Shown: one piece after another, positions 33,841 to 43,621 of the stretch
Layout: the number at the start of each line of letters is the position of its first letter
Position numbering within the stretch: the first letter of the stretch is position 1
Assembly (NCBI RefSeq): GCF_020171315.1
Contig: NZ_JAIUZP010000010.1
Location: forward strand, 143,938 to 207,937
Direction: 5' to 3'
Origin: Pseudooceanicola nanhaiensis
GTDB lineage: Bacteria > Pseudomonadota > Alphaproteobacteria > Rhodobacterales > Rhodobacteraceae
Length of the DNA stretch: 64,000 nucleotides
Position numbers and translations under genes: made by a program
The notes under the pieces: model-generated
The model's input: the letters and a program-made list of their open reading frames with translations, nothing else
What the model was told of the DNA's origin: nothing
Database searches by the model: none

Positions 33841-35364
33841 ATGCTGACCCAGAGCCTCGACAGCCTGACCAAACAGACGATGGAAAACTGCGGCGCCACC
33901 GCCGCGCTGGACGTGCAGGGCGGCATGGCCGTCGTCTCGCCCGTCACCGGCGAGACGGTCGCCAGCCTCGCCGTGCACAGCGCCGCCGATGCGCAGGCGA
34001 TGATCGACACCGCCAATGCCGCCTTCCGCAAATGGCGCATGGTGCCCGCGCCGCGCCGTGGCGAACTCGTGCGCCTCTTTGCCGAGGAGCTGCGCGCCGC
34101 CAAGGAAGACCTTGGCCGCATGGTCTCGATCGAGGCGGGCAAGTCGCCGTCCGAAGGTCTGGGCGAAGTGCAGGAGATGATCGACATCTGCGATTTCGCG
34201 GTCGGCCTCTCGCGTCAGCTCTACGGCCTGACCATCGCCACCGAACGCCCCGGCCACCGGATGATGGAAACCTGGCACCCGCTGGGGGTGGTGGGCATCA
34301 TCACCGCCTTCAACTTCCCCTGCGCGCCCTGGTGCTGGAACTCGGCGCTGGCGCTGGTCTGCGGGGACCCGGTGCTGTGGAAACCCTCCGAGAAGACCCC
34401 GCTGACCGCGCTCGCCTGCCAGGCGGTGCTGGACCGCGCGATCGCACGCTTCGGCGAGGATGCGCCCGAGGGGCTGAGCCAAGTGCTCGTCGGTGGGCCC
34501 GAGGTGGGCGAGGTGATGGTCGACAGCCCCAAGGTGGCGCTGATCTCGGCCACCGGCTCGACCCGCATGGGCCGCATCGTGGGCCCCAAGGTCGCGGCGC
34601 GCTTCGGCAAGTGCATCCTCGAACTGGGCGGCAACAACGCGGGCATCGTCTGCCCCTCGGCCGATCTGGACATGGCCCTGCGCGCGATCGCCTTCGGGGC
34701 CATGGGCACCGCCGGCCAGCGCTGCACCACCATGCGCCGTCTCTTCGTGCACGAAAGCGTCTATGACCAGATCGTGCCCGCGCTGAAAAAGGCCTATGCC
34801 TCGGTCACCGTCGGCAACCCGCTGGAGAGCGCGGCGCTTGTCGGTCCGCTGATCGACAAGGCGGCCTTCGACGGCATGGGCATGGCGCTGGAAGAGGCCA
34901 AGGCGCTTGGCGGCACCGTGCACGGCGGCGAGCGGGTCGAGGTCGGCCCTGACACCTCCTACTACGTGAAGCCCGCCATCGTGGAGATGCCGGAGCAGGG
35001 CGGCCCCGTCCTGCGCGAGACTTTCGCGCCGATCCTCTACGTGATGAAATACAGCGACTTCGACGCCGTTCTGGAAGACCACAACAACGTCGGCGGTGGG
35101 CTGTCCTCCTCGATCTTCACCACCGACCTGCGCGAGATGGAGACCTTCCTCTCGGCGCGGGGCTCGGACTGCGGGATCGCCAACGTGAACATCGGCACCT
35201 CGGGCGCCGAGATCGGTGGCGCCTTCGGTGGCGAGAAGGAGACCGGCGGCGGCCGCGAGAGCGGCTCGGACGCATGGCGCGCCTACATGCGCCGGGCGAC
35301 GAACACGATCAACTACTCCAAGGAACTGCCGCTGGCACAGGGTGTCGTCTTCGACATCGGCTGA
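33841..35364 (+). CDS. Aldehyde dehydrogenase, ALDH7 (aminoadipate-semialdehyde) type
   Basis: 507 residues starting MLTQSLDSLTKQTMENCG. It follows the antiquitin/AmaB pattern: GVVGIITAFNFPCAPWCWN, LELGGNNAGIV with the general-base Glu, catalytic Cys295 in GTAGQRCTTMRRLFV, and GGAFGGEKETGGGRESGSDA near the C-terminus. ALDH7 members oxidise alpha-aminoadipate semialdehyde in lysine catabolism, using NAD. The divergent LysR gene probably controls it. Other lysine-degradation genes are not adjacent, so the substrate is inferred from family only. Confidence 0.88.
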   Translation: MLTQSLDSLTKQTMENCGATAALDVQGGMAVVSPVTGETVASLAVHSAADAQAMIDTANAAFRKWRMVPAPRRGELVRLFAEELRAAKEDLGRMVSIEAGKSPSEGLGEVQEMIDICDFAVGLSRQLYGLTIATERPGHRMMETWHPLGVVGIITAFNFPCAPWCWNSALALVCGDPVLWKPSEKTPLTALACQAVLDRAIARFGEDAPEGLSQVLVGGPEVGEVMVDSPKVALISATGSTRMGRIVGPKVAARFGKCILELGGNNAGIVCPSADLDMALRAIAFGAMGTAGQRCTTMRRLFVHESVYDQIVPALKKAYASVTVGNPLESAALVGPLIDKAAFDGMGMALEEAKALGGTVHGGERVEVGPDTSYYVKPAIVEMPEQGGPVLRETFAPILYVMKYSDFDAVLEDHNNVGGGLSSSIFTTDLREMETFLSARGSDCGIANVNIGTSGAEIGGAFGGEKETGGGRESGSDAWRAYMRRATNTINYSKELPLAQGVVFDIG

Positions 35365-35386
35365 CCCCGCGCAGATCGCAAAAGGG

Positions 35387-35415
35387 AAAGGGCCGCCCGG
35401 ATCGGGCGGCCCTTT
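35387..35415 (+). terminator. Terminator after aldehyde dehydrogenase
   Basis: AAAGGGCCGCCCG (35387-35399) pairs with CGGGCGGCCCTTT (35403-35415), 3-nt loop. The stem ends in TTT. It lies 23 bp past the stop codon. Confidence 0.82.
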
Positions 35416-35515
35416 CGCGTTCGGAATGTCCGGATTTGGCAAGCCGATGCGCAGGGCAAAAGGCAGTTGAACGGCCCTGAGGGCAGGTCAGACGGGCTGA
35501 TGTGAGGGGGGAAGC

Positions 35516-35589
35516 TGGAGCGGGTAGCGGGAATCGAACCCGCACGACTAGCTTGGAAGGCTAGGGCGCTACCATTACACCATACCCGC
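35516..35589 (-). tRNA. tRNA-Gly (anticodon UCC)
   Basis: 74 nt including an encoded CCA. Reading leftward, the acceptor GCGGGTA (35589-35583) pairs with TACCCGC (35526-35520), then discriminator T and CCA. The D-loop has TAATGGTA. The anticodon stem CTAGC/GCTAG encloses CTTCCAA with anticodon TCC. The T-loop is GGTTCGATTCC. It decodes GGA/GGG. It stands alone between the aldehyde dehydrogenase terminator and the MFS gene. Confidence 0.97.
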
Positions 35590-35709
35590 GCTCCGAGGAC
35601 GTGATGTAAGTCACCCGGCGGCGGTGGTCAACCGGCTTGGCACGCCAGAGGCGCATTGCGCAGCGGAACCGGCGCCGGCCGGGGACAGGCCATGCGAGGC
35701 CGGCTGGCA

Positions 35710-37473
35710 TCAGTGGTGCGGCATCTCTGCCGAGGAGGGCTTCAGCGGCAGGTCCTCGTGCAGCGGCACCGCCTGCCGTTCGATCATCCGGTGGATCTGT
35801 GGCCGCCCGGGGCCCCGGTGCAGCGCCAGCAGCGCCTCGTAGCCTTCAAGGTCGGACTTGGTGCGGCGGGCATTGTGGCGCAGGTAATCGTTCCACGTGG
35901 CGACGTGGAACCGTTCGCGCCAGAGGTCTGGGTTCTCCAGATCGCGCAGCAGCGACCAGTTGCGCGCGCCATCCCGGATACGGACCCGGCGGCGCCGGTG
36001 GATCGCGCCGAGGAAGTCGTCCACGTCCTTCTCGTCGATGATGTAGTCGATCATGATCACGATGGGGCCCGACCGCGCCTGCAGGTCCAGCCGCAGCTCC
36101 GGCTCGCGGAAGGTGTTGAGCGGGTCGAGGTCGAGCGCGGCGAATTCCCCCAGCCCGATCCAGCGCCCCACCAGCGCGCCCATCAGCAGCAGGGCCGCCG
36201 CCAGCAGCAGCGCGGTGCTGACGGAATGCGCCTCTGCGAAGAGGCCCCATGTCCAGGCCCCAAGGGCCATGCCGCCGAAGGTCGCCGTCTGGTAGAAGGA
36301 CAGCGCCCGCCCCACGACCCAGCGGGGCGTGGAGAGCTGCACCGACACGTTGAAGAGCGACAGTGCCAGCACCCAGCAGGCCCCGGCGATCAGCAACCCG
36401 ATGGCCGAGATGGCGATATGCGTCCCGAGGCCGAGGATCACCATGCCTGCGGAGAACCCGAGGAAGGCCGCAACCACGATCTGTTCGTTGCGATAGCGAC
36501 TGCGCAGCCGACCGTTCAGCAGCACGCCCCCGATCGCCCCCAGCCCGAAGAAGCCGAGCAGCAGGCCGTAGGTGAAGGCCGTGCCGTTCAGCACGTCGCG
36601 GGCCACCAGCGGCAGCAGCGCCATGGCGGAGGAGGCGGCAAAGCCGAAAAGACAGCTGCGCGCCATCACCTTCAGCAGGTGGGGCGACATGGACATGTAG
36701 CGCAGCCCGGCCCCAAGCGCCTGTGGCAGTGGCTCGCGCGGCAGGCGTTCGGTCTTGGCGGGCGGCTTCCACAGCCACAGGGCGATCAGGTTCGGCAGGT
36801 AGGTCACGGCGTTGAAGGCAAAGGCCGCCGCCGCCCCGGCAAGGGCCACCAGCAGGCCGCCTAGGGCGGGGCCGACGGAGCGCATGAGGTTGAACCCCAT
36901 GGAGTTCAGCGACACGGCCGCCGACAGATGCTCGCGCCGGACGATGTCGCCCATGCTGGCCTGCCACGACGGGTTGTAGAGCGCCATGCCGCAGCCGATG
37001 GCGAAGGTGAAGCCGAGCAGGCCCCAGGGCCCCAGCAGGTCCATGTAGGCGCAGACGGCAAGCCCTATCGAGACCGCCAGCATGAAGGCCTGCGCGCTCA
37101 TCAGGATCGTGCGCCGGTCGAAACTGTCCGCAAGCGCCCCCGCGATCAGCGAGAAGACCATGATCGGCAGCGTGTTGGAGGCCTGCACGAGGGCCACCAT
37201 GTCCGAGGTGCCGGCCAGCGAGGTCATCAGCCAGCCCGCGCCGACCATCTGCACCAGCCCGCCGAGGTTCGACACCTGCGAGGCGAGCCAGAGCGAGCGG
37301 AAGGTGCTGTTCCCGAAGGGCGCGAACGTGTTGCTCTTGGGTTCTATCGGACTGCTCCGGATGACGGACGCGGGCGGCCTGCCCGGGGGCAGAGCGGCGC
37401 GGCGCGCGGTTGTGGGGGATGGGTCTCCTCGGGGAGCATAACGCACGGTTCGGCAGAAAGGTGCAAGGGGCAT
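35710..37473 (-). CDS. MFS_3-family exporter (EntS-like) with C-terminal cytoplasmic domain
   Basis: Up to 587 residues. About twelve membrane helices start at FRSLWLASQVSNLGGLVQMV near residue 59. A cytoplasmic domain of about 140 residues follows, beginning PIVIMIDYIIDEKDVDDFLG and ending LHRGPGRPQIHRMIERQ. That tail is characteristic of the 'transmembrane secretion effector' PF05977 group, which includes siderophore exporters. The substrate here is unknown, and no siderophore genes are adjacent. The start is uncertain: the ATG at 37473 gives a long polar leader, and a GTG in CRTVRYAP is an alternative. Confidence 0.82.
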   Translation of the reverse strand: MPLAPFCRTVRYAPRGDPSPTTARRAALPPGRPPASVIRSSPIEPKSNTFAPFGNSTFRSLWLASQVSNLGGLVQMVGAGWLMTSLAGTSDMVALVQASNTLPIMVFSLIAGALADSFDRRTILMSAQAFMLAVSIGLAVCAYMDLLGPWGLLGFTFAIGCGMALYNPSWQASMGDIVRREHLSAAVSLNSMGFNLMRSVGPALGGLLVALAGAAAAFAFNAVTYLPNLIALWLWKPPAKTERLPREPLPQALGAGLRYMSMSPHLLKVMARSCLFGFAASSAMALLPLVARDVLNGTAFTYGLLLGFFGLGAIGGVLLNGRLRSRYRNEQIVVAAFLGFSAGMVILGLGTHIAISAIGLLIAGACWVLALSLFNVSVQLSTPRWVVGRALSFYQTATFGGMALGAWTWGLFAEAHSVSTALLLAAALLLMGALVGRWIGLGEFAALDLDPLNTFREPELRLDLQARSGPIVIMIDYIIDEKDVDDFLGAIHRRRRVRIRDGARNWSLLRDLENPDLWRERFHVATWNDYLRHNARRTKSDLEGYEALLALHRGPGRPQIHRMIERQAVPLHEDLPLKPSSAEMPHH

Positions 37474-37572
37474 GCATTCCGCGCGGAGGCAGGCGTGCGG
37501 AAATCGGCACGCCGCGGCGAGGCGCGGCCGCGCGGGGTCGGCCTGTCGGTCTTCATGCGCTGAGATGAGGGC

Positions 37573-37596
37573 GCGCGCAGGAGGGCACCTGCGCGC
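37573..37596 (-). terminator. Hairpin after the ABC ATPase genes
   Basis: GCGCGCAGG (37573-37581) pairs with CCTGCGCGC (37588-37596), 6-nt loop, 41 bp past the end of the dppF-like gene. No T-run, so termination is only likely. Confidence 0.45.
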
Positions 37597-37636
37597 AAGG
37601 GATTGAAATGGCGGGCGTCTGGCCCGCCGGGGCCGG

Positions 37637-38626
37637 TCAGGCCGCGTCGTTCAGGTGGCAGGCGGCCTGATGCTCCGCTGCGACCTGCTTCAGCACCGGG
37701 GCCTCCTTGCGGCAGCGGTCGAAGGCCAGCGGGCAGCGGGTGTGGAAGCGGCAGCCGGCGGGCGGATTCAGCGGGCTGGGCACGTCGCCGGGGATGATCC
37801 GCCCGGCCTCCAGCCGCCGCTTCGGGTCGGGCACGGGGACCGCGTCCAGCAGGGCGCGGGTATAGGGGTGGCGGGGCTGCGCGAAGAGGCTGCGCTTCTC
37901 GGCGAGTTCGACGATCTGGCCAAGGTACATCACCGCGATCCGGTGCGAGATATGTTCCACCACCGCAAGGTCATGGGCCACGAAGAGCAGGGCGATGCCA
38001 TGCTCCCGCTGCAGCTTGGTCAGCAGGTTGATCACCTGCGCCTGCACCGAGACATCGAGCGCCGAAACCGCCTCGTCGCAGACGATGATCTCTGGCTGGA
38101 GGCCGAGGGCCTTGGCGATCACCAGACGCTGGCGCTGCCCGCCCGAGAACTGGTGCGGGAAGTTGTCCATCTGGTCGCGCCGCAGACCCACCTGCCGGAA
38201 GAGATCGGCGATGATCTCGCGGGTGACCGGGCGGCCGAAGTTGCGCAGCGGCTCCGCCACGAGGTCGAAGGCCCGCATCCGCTGGTTCAACGAAGAATAG
38301 GGATCCTGAAAGATCGCCTGAAGGTTCTGGCGATGGGCCCGCATCTCGCCCCGCTCAAGGTGGGTGATGTCGGTGTCGCCCAGCAGGATCTTGCCCCGCG
38401 TCGGCTCCACCAGCCGCAGGATCGAGCGGCCCACGGTCGACTTGCCGCAGCCGCTTTCCCCCACGAGGCCCAGCGTCTCGCCCCGGCGCAGGGTGAAGCT
38501 GACATCGTCGGCGGCGTGGACATATTGCACCTGCCGCCCCAGCATCCCCTTGCGGACCGGGTAGTGGACGGTCAGCCCCTCGACGCTGAGAACGGTATCC
38601 TGTGAGGTTTGCGCGGCATCAAGCAT
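37637..38626 (-). CDS. Peptide/dipeptide ABC transporter ATPase, OppF/DppF type
   Basis: 329 residues. Walker [10 protein letters not shown] near residue 57, Q-loop [13 protein letters not shown], signature FSGGQRQRL, Walker [13 protein letters not shown] and the H-loop VAHDLA are intact. The C-terminal oligopeptide domain ([16 protein letters not shown], then [15 protein letters not shown]) has the four Cys often binding an Fe-S cluster in this subfamily. It overlaps the OppD-type gene by 8 bp. The matching binding protein and permeases are on the opposite strand from 39961. Confidence 0.93.
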   Translation of the reverse strand: MLDAAQTSQDTVLSVEGLTVHYPVRKGMLGRQVQYVHAADDVSFTLRRGETLGLVGESGCGKSTVGRSILRLVEPTRGKILLGDTDITHLERGEMRAHRQNLQAIFQDPYSSLNQRMRAFDLVAEPLRNFGRPVTREIIADLFRQVGLRRDQMDNFPHQFSGGQRQRLVIAKALGLQPEIIVCDEAVSALDVSVQAQVINLLTKLQREHGIALLFVAHDLAVVEHISHRIAVMYLGQIVELAEKRSLFAQPRHPYTRALLDAVPVPDPKRRLEAGRIIPGDVPSPLNPPAGCRFHTRCPLAFDRCRKEAPVLKQVAAEHQAACHLNDAA

Positions 38627-39707
38627 CGGCCGTCTCCTTGGTGTCGGCCAGCAGGCGCTGGTATTCGTAGCAAGCGGTCTTGCGGTCGCTGCCGGTGCCC
38701 ATCGGGTCGATGGAGGTCAGCGGCGGCGCGGTCTCGCGGCACTTGGGCTGCACGTAGGGGCAGCGGTCGGCAAAGCGGCAGCCGGCGGGCATCTCGGTCA
38801 GGGCGGGCACCTGTCCGGGCAGCTCCGGCAGCGGCGCGGTCTCTGCCTCGATCGGGCGTCCGGGATCGGGCAGGCGCGGGATCGAGTTGAGCAGCCCCTT
38901 CGTGTAGGGATGCAGCGGGCGTTCGAAGATCTCGGCGACCGAGCCGCTTTCCACGACCTCACCTGCGTACATGACGCAGACCCGGTCGCAGGTCTCGGCC
39001 ACGACGCCGAGGTCGTGGGTGATCATCAGTACACCCATCCCCAGTTCCTTCTGGAGGTCGGCGATCAGTTGCAGGATCTGCGCCTGGATCGTCACGTCGA
39101 GCGCGGTGGTCGCCTCGTCCGCGATCAGCAGGGCCGGGCGGCAGGCGAGCGCAATCGCGATCATCACCCGCTGCCGCATCCCGCCGGAGAGTTCGAAGGG
39201 AAACTGCTTGAGGCGCCGTTCCGGTTCGGGGATCCGCACGAGGCGCAGGATCTCGAGGATACGTTCACGGGCGGCCTCGCCGCGCAGGCCCTGATGGCGG
39301 CGCACCGCCTCGCCGATCTGCCAGCCGATCCGCAGCACCGGGTTCAGGCTGGTCATCGGCTCCTGGAAGACGATCCCCATGGCATTGCCGCGCAGCTCGC
39401 GCATCCGGGCTTCGCTGGCGCCGACCAGTTCCTCGCCCAGAAGGCGGACGGACCCGGCCGCGATCTTGGCGTTGCGCTTGGGCAGCAGTTGCAGGATCGA
39501 TAGCGCCGTGACGCTCTTGCCCGAGCCGCTCTCGCCCACGAGGCCGAGGGTTTCGCCACGGCGGATCTCGAAGGAGACGTTCTGGATTGCGGCGACCGGT
39601 CCCTTGGCGCCCGAAAAGTGGGTCTCGAGCCGATGCACCGAGAGGACCGGGGCCGCGCCCGCGTCACTGGCGACGGGGGAGGGGCCCGGGACTGTACCCT
39701 CTGCCAT
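38619..39707 (-). CDS. Peptide/dipeptide ABC transporter ATPase, OppD/DppD type
   Basis: 362 residues. Walker [11 protein letters not shown]-loop [13 protein letters not shown], signature [10 protein letters not shown], Walker [14 protein letters not shown] and H-loop [10 protein letters not shown] are present. The Cys-containing C-terminal domain [14 protein letters not shown] follows. It is the first gene of the leftward ATPase pair, divergent from the binding-protein gene with 253 bp between. Together with the OppF-type subunit it forms the motor of one transporter. Confidence 0.93.
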   Translation of the reverse strand: MAEGTVPGPSPVASDAGAAPVLSVHRLETHFSGAKGPVAAIQNVSFEIRRGETLGLVGESGSGKSVTALSILQLLPKRNAKIAAGSVRLLGEELVGASEARMRELRGNAMGIVFQEPMTSLNPVLRIGWQIGEAVRRHQGLRGEAARERILEILRLVRIPEPERRLKQFPFELSGGMRQRVMIAIALACRPALLIADEATTALDVTIQAQILQLIADLQKELGMGVLMITHDLGVVAETCDRVCVMYAGEVVESGSVAEIFERPLHPYTKGLLNSIPRLPDPGRPIEAETAPLPELPGQVPALTEMPAGCRFADRCPYVQPKCRETAPPLTSIDPMGTGSDRKTACYEYQRLLADTKETADA

Positions 39708-39960
39708 GCTGTAGTTCCTTCGCGTATTGGCCGGGCAAGTGCTGGCTTTTCCAGCAGAGATGTCCGGATGTCATGAATTTCTTGTCCTTCGTACAATAAG
39801 TGTCTTTTCTTGGAATCAAAAAACGATCAACTCTCGGTCATGTAGGCAATTATACCAGTTTTTGCCTTGTAAATGATCAGTCTTCGCCGGTCATCGGCGG
39901 CGGATTTTGACGTATTGTTTGCGTCATGTGAAAAAGACACAATTCAACAGGGAGCCACCA

Positions 39961-41547
39961 ATGGCTGTACAAAGTCTGAAGAAGACTGTGGCCGGAACCG
40001 TACGCATGGCGCTTGCCGCAGCGGCACTCGCGGGCGGTCTGACCGCCCCGGCGCTTGCGCAGGACAAGGTCCTGAACGCCGTTCCTTATGCTGACCTCCG
40101 GAATCTCGATCCTGTCTGGACAACTGCGATCATCACGCGCCACCACGCCTACATGATCTACGACACGTTGTTCGCCATGAACTCCAAGCTGGAGCCGAAG
40201 CCCCAGATGGTGGGGGACTACTCGATTTCCGATGACGGGATGAGCTATTCCTTCACGCTGCGCGACGGTCTGACCTTCCACAACGGCGATCCGGTCACCA
40301 CCGCCGATGTCGTCGCCTCGATCAAACGCTGGGAAGCGCGCGACAACGCGGGCGGGGCGCTGGCCAATGCGACCGAGAGCCTGACCGCAATCGACGACAA
40401 GACCTTCGAACTGAAGCTGGCCTCGCCCTTCGGCCTCGTGCTCGACACGCTGGCCGGTCTCTCCGGCCCCTTCATCATGCCCGAGGCGGTCGCCCAGACC
40501 GATCCCTTCGAGCAGGTGAAGGACTACACCGGCTCCGGTCCCTTCGTCTTCAACGAGGCGGAATGGGTGCCCGGCAACAAGGTCGTCTATGACAAGTTCG
40601 AGGGCTACGTGCCCCGCGATGAACCCGCCGACGGCGCAGCCGGTGGCAAGGTGGTGAAGGTCGACCGCGTGGTCTGGTCCTACCTGCCCGATCCCGCAAC
40701 TGCGCTGGCCGCGCTGCAGACCGGCGAGATCGATTTCTGGGAAGCCCCGCCCGCCGACCTGCTGCCGGTGGTCGAAGCCAACCCCGACACCGAGGCCGGT
40801 GTGCTCGATCCCTTCGGCCTGATCGTGATCCTGCGTCCGAACCACCTCTACCCGCCCTTCGACAAGAAGGAAGCGCGGCAGGCGATGATGTATGCGGTCA
40901 AGCAATCCGACTACATGACCGCCATGGTCGGCAACCCCGACTACTGGCAGGAATGCCCCTCGCTGATGATGTGCAACACGCCGATGGAAACCAGCGCCGG
41001 CGGTGGTGAGATCATGCTTGAGAGCGACATGGACAAGGCGAAGGAGCTGATGTCCTCGGTCTATAACGGTGAGACCGTCGTCGTCATGCACCCGACTGAC
41101 CACCCCTCGGGCCCGACCGCCCTGCTGACCGCCGACCTGCTGCGCCAGATGGGCGTGAAGGTCGAACTGCAGGCGATGGACTGGGCGACGCTGACCTCGC
41201 GCCGGTCCTCCAAGAACGCACCGGAAGACGGCGGCTGGAGCATCTTCCACACCCGCACGGGCGTGGGCTCTGCCTCGCCGATCTCGCACTCGGGCGTCGC
41301 TGCCGGTGAAACCGCTTGGTTCGGCTGGCCGCAGAACGAGGAAGTCGAGGCCCTGCGCGCCAAATGGGCGGCAGAACCCGATCAGGCCAAGCGCTTTGCC
41401 ATCATGGAAGAGCTGGAAACGCTGATGATGGACACCGCGCCCTTCGTCATGCTGGGCCAGATCACCTCGCCCTCCGCATGGCGCTCGAACGTGTCGGGGA
41501 TGCTGTCCTCGCCGGTGCTCGGCTTCTGGAACATCGAGGTCGAATAA
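39961..41547 (+). CDS. ABC transporter substrate-binding protein, family 5
   Basis: 528 residues from ATG 39961, preceded by CAGGGAGCC. A signal peptide of about 36 residues ends ALAQ, then SBP_bac_5 lobes: DLRNLDPVWTTAIITRHHAY, FTLRDGLTFHNGDPVTTADV, and GEIDFWEAPPADLLPVV. The family binds peptides, but also opines, amides and glycosides in the periplasm, so 'dipeptide' is only the default. An imperfect inverted repeat TGACG-N9-CGTCA (39908-39926) lies upstream and may be an operator. Permease genes follow. Confidence 0.92.
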   Translation: MAVQSLKKTVAGTVRMALAAAALAGGLTAPALAQDKVLNAVPYADLRNLDPVWTTAIITRHHAYMIYDTLFAMNSKLEPKPQMVGDYSISDDGMSYSFTLRDGLTFHNGDPVTTADVVASIKRWEARDNAGGALANATESLTAIDDKTFELKLASPFGLVLDTLAGLSGPFIMPEAVAQTDPFEQVKDYTGSGPFVFNEAEWVPGNKVVYDKFEGYVPRDEPADGAAGGKVVKVDRVVWSYLPDPATALAALQTGEIDFWEAPPADLLPVVEANPDTEAGVLDPFGLIVILRPNHLYPPFDKKEARQAMMYAVKQSDYMTAMVGNPDYWQECPSLMMCNTPMETSAGGGEIMLESDMDKAKELMSSVYNGETVVVMHPTDHPSGPTALLTADLLRQMGVKVELQAMDWATLTSRRSSKNAPEDGGWSIFHTRTGVGSASPISHSGVAAGETAWFGWPQNEEVEALRAKWAAEPDQAKRFAIMEELETLMMDTAPFVMLGQITSPSAWRSNVSGMLSSPVLGFWNIEVE

Positions 41548-41567
41548 GACCTTCCGGACCAAAGTCA

Positions 41568-41593
41568 GGGCCGGGGCCTTCGGGTCCCGGCCC
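41568..41593 (+). other. Intercistronic hairpin after the binding-protein gene
   Basis: GGGCCGGG (41568-41575) pairs with CCCGGCCC (41586-41593), 10-nt loop. Such hairpins after the first gene of ABC operons often keep the binding-protein mRNA more abundant than the permease mRNA. Confidence 0.55.
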
Positions 41594-41646
41594 ATCTCCA
41601 AGACCCCTTAAAGACCCTTTTCAAGACAACGGACGCGATACTGCCC

Positions 41647-42594
41647 ATGCTCGGCTACATCCTGCGACGCCTTCTGGCGACGATCCCCGTACTTTTCGTC
41701 GTCTCGGTGCTGATCTTCATGCTTCTGCACCTTGGCCCCAGCGATCCCGCCGCCGTCATCGCGGGCGACTTCGCACAGCCCGAGGACGTGGAGAAAATCC
41801 GCGTCCAACTCGGCCTCGACCGGCCGCTCTACATCCAGTTCGGGGATTGGATCCTCGGCGTGCTGCAGGGCGATCTGGGCTCCTCGATCTATTCCGACAT
41901 GCAGGTCTCGGCGCTGATGATGCAGCGGATCGAACCGACGCTGTCGCTGACCATCACCACCATCAGTTTCGCGATCCTCGTGGGCGTGCCCGCGGGCACC
42001 TTCGCCGCGTGGCGGGCCGGCAGTCTCTTTGACCGGGGCGTGATGATGACCGCCGTCATGGGCTTCTCGCTGCCGGTCTTCGTGCTGGGCTACGTGCTGG
42101 TCTATCTCTTCGCGCTCAAGGCGCAGATCCTGCCGGTGCAGGGCTACAAGCCGATCTCGGGCGGGCTCTGGCCATGGCTGCGCTCGCTGATCCTGCCGAC
42201 GCTGTCGCTGGGGATGATCTATGTCGCGCTGATCGCCCGGATGACCCGGGCCAGCGTGATCGAGATCCTCGGCAACGATTACATCCGCACCGCGCGCTCC
42301 AAGGGGCTTTCGACCCCGCCGATCCTGATCTTCCACGCGCTCAAGAACGCCGCCATCCCGATCGTCACCACCATCGGCGTGGGCATCGCGATGCTGATTT
42401 CCGGCGTCGTGGTGACCGAGACGGTCTTTGCCCTGCCGGGGCTGGGGCGGCTGACCGTCGATGCCATCGTGCGCAAGGACTACCCCGTGATCCAGGCGAT
42501 GCTGCTGGTCTTCACCGTGGCCTATGTCCTGATCAACCTGCTGGTCGATCTCAGCTATTCGCTGTTCGATCCGCGCATCAAATACCAGAAGTGA
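41647..42594 (+). CDS. ABC transporter permease, DppB type
   Basis: 315 residues, six membrane helices. LGYILRRLLATIPVLFVVSV at the N-terminus and HLGPSDPAAVIAGDFA are hallmarks of the first permease of peptide-type importers. The EAA loop is around DYIRTARSKGLSTPPILIFH. It forms the channel with the DppC-type protein encoded 7 bp downstream. Confidence 0.93.
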   Translation: MLGYILRRLLATIPVLFVVSVLIFMLLHLGPSDPAAVIAGDFAQPEDVEKIRVQLGLDRPLYIQFGDWILGVLQGDLGSSIYSDMQVSALMMQRIEPTLSLTITTISFAILVGVPAGTFAAWRAGSLFDRGVMMTAVMGFSLPVFVLGYVLVYLFALKAQILPVQGYKPISGGLWPWLRSLILPTLSLGMIYVALIARMTRASVIEILGNDYIRTARSKGLSTPPILIFHALKNAAIPIVTTIGVGIAMLISGVVVTETVFALPGLGRLTVDAIVRKDYPVIQAMLLVFTVAYVLINLLVDLSYSLFDPRIKYQK

Positions 42595-42601
42595 GCCCGC
42601 G

Positions 42602-43486
42602 ATGAGCGATCAGACCTCCCCCGCCGCCCCCCGGTCCGTGCTGGCGCCGCTGCGTGCCGTGCCCGCCTTCGTGGCCGAGAACATCTGGCTCTCCATCGGG
42701 ATTTTCCTGCTGGGCGGGCTGGCGCTGCTGTCCTTCGGGGCGCCGCTCTTCACCGCCTTCGACCCTGTCGCGCTGAACGTCACCCAGCGGCTGAAACCCG
42801 CGACCGAGGGCCAGCCCTTCGGCACCGACCTGATGGGCCGCGATGTCTTTGCCCGGGTGCTCTACGGCGGGCGCATCTCGCTCACCGTGGGGCTGACCGT
42901 GGCCTTTGTCGCGTCGTTGGTCGGGCTGATCGTCGGCATCGCCGCCGGGCTGATCCGCTGGGTCGACGTGGTGGTCATGCGGGTGATGGACGGGCTGATG
43001 GCAATCCCCTCGGTGCTGCTGGCCATTGCCTTCATGGCGCTGGCGGGCTCGTCGATCCGCAACATCGTCATCGCGATCACCATCCCCGAGGTGCCCCGCG
43101 TGGCGCGCCTTGTGCGGGGCATCGTGATGAGCGTGCGCGAACAGCCCTTCGTCGAGGCCGCAGTGGCCGCCGGCACACCCGACAAGGCCCTCGTGCTGCG
43201 CCATATCCTGCCCAGCACCCTGACGCCGCTGGTGGTTCAGGCCACCTATATCTGCGCCTCCGCGATCATCTCCGAGGCCTACCTCAGCTTTCTCGGCGCA
43301 GGCACGCCGCCGGAAATTCCCAGCTGGGGCAACGTGGTGGCCGAAGGCCGCTCGATGTTCCTCGTCAATCCGGGGCTCGTGCTCTATCCCTCGCTCTTCC
43401 TCGCGGCGACGGTGCTTGCGGTGAACATCGTGGGCGACGGTCTGCGTGACCGGCTCGATCCGCAGATGACCAAGGCGCTGCGCTGA
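42602..43486 (+). CDS. ABC transporter permease, DppC type
   Basis: 294 residues, six helices. Contains GTDLMGRDVFARVLYGGRIS, typical of the second permease, and the EAA loop VEAAVAAGTPDKALVLRHIL. The C-terminus NIVGDGLRDRLDPQMTKALR is standard. Last gene of the binding-protein operon, followed by a strong hairpin at 43517-43541. Confidence 0.93.
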   Translation: MSDQTSPAAPRSVLAPLRAVPAFVAENIWLSIGIFLLGGLALLSFGAPLFTAFDPVALNVTQRLKPATEGQPFGTDLMGRDVFARVLYGGRISLTVGLTVAFVASLVGLIVGIAAGLIRWVDVVVMRVMDGLMAIPSVLLAIAFMALAGSSIRNIVIAITIPEVPRVARLVRGIVMSVREQPFVEAAVAAGTPDKALVLRHILPSTLTPLVVQATYICASAIISEAYLSFLGAGTPPEIPSWGNVVAEGRSMFLVNPGLVLYPSLFLAATVLAVNIVGDGLRDRLDPQMTKALR

Positions 43487-43516
43487 CGCGCGCCCTGCGT
43501 CGCACCTGTGACGGTC

Positions 43517-43541
43517 GTCCTGCGGGCCCGCCCCGCAGGAC
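43517..43541 (+). terminator. Hairpin closing the ABC transporter operon
   Basis: GTCCTGCGGG (43517-43526) pairs perfectly with CCCGCAGGAC (43532-43541), loop CCCGC. There is no T-run; probable terminator from position and strength. Confidence 0.6.
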
Positions 43542-43554
43542 CGCGAAGGACAGC

Positions 43555-43601
43555 TTGCCATTCCGGGGACGTCATCCTAGCCTGCCTCTGAACGCTCGTT
43601 C
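43555..43601 (+). promoter_or_regulatory. Promoter and TetR-like operator of the SDR-ACAD operon
   Basis: TTGCCA (43555-43560), 17-bp spacer, TAGCCT (43578-43583). Directly downstream is the palindrome GAACGCTCGTTC (43590-43601), the AACG-N2-CGTT pattern bound by several TetR-family repressors of acyl-CoA degradation. No TetR gene is in the window, so the regulator is inferred. Confidence 0.45.
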
Positions 43602-43621
43602 GAAAAAAGGAGGGGAGGCCT

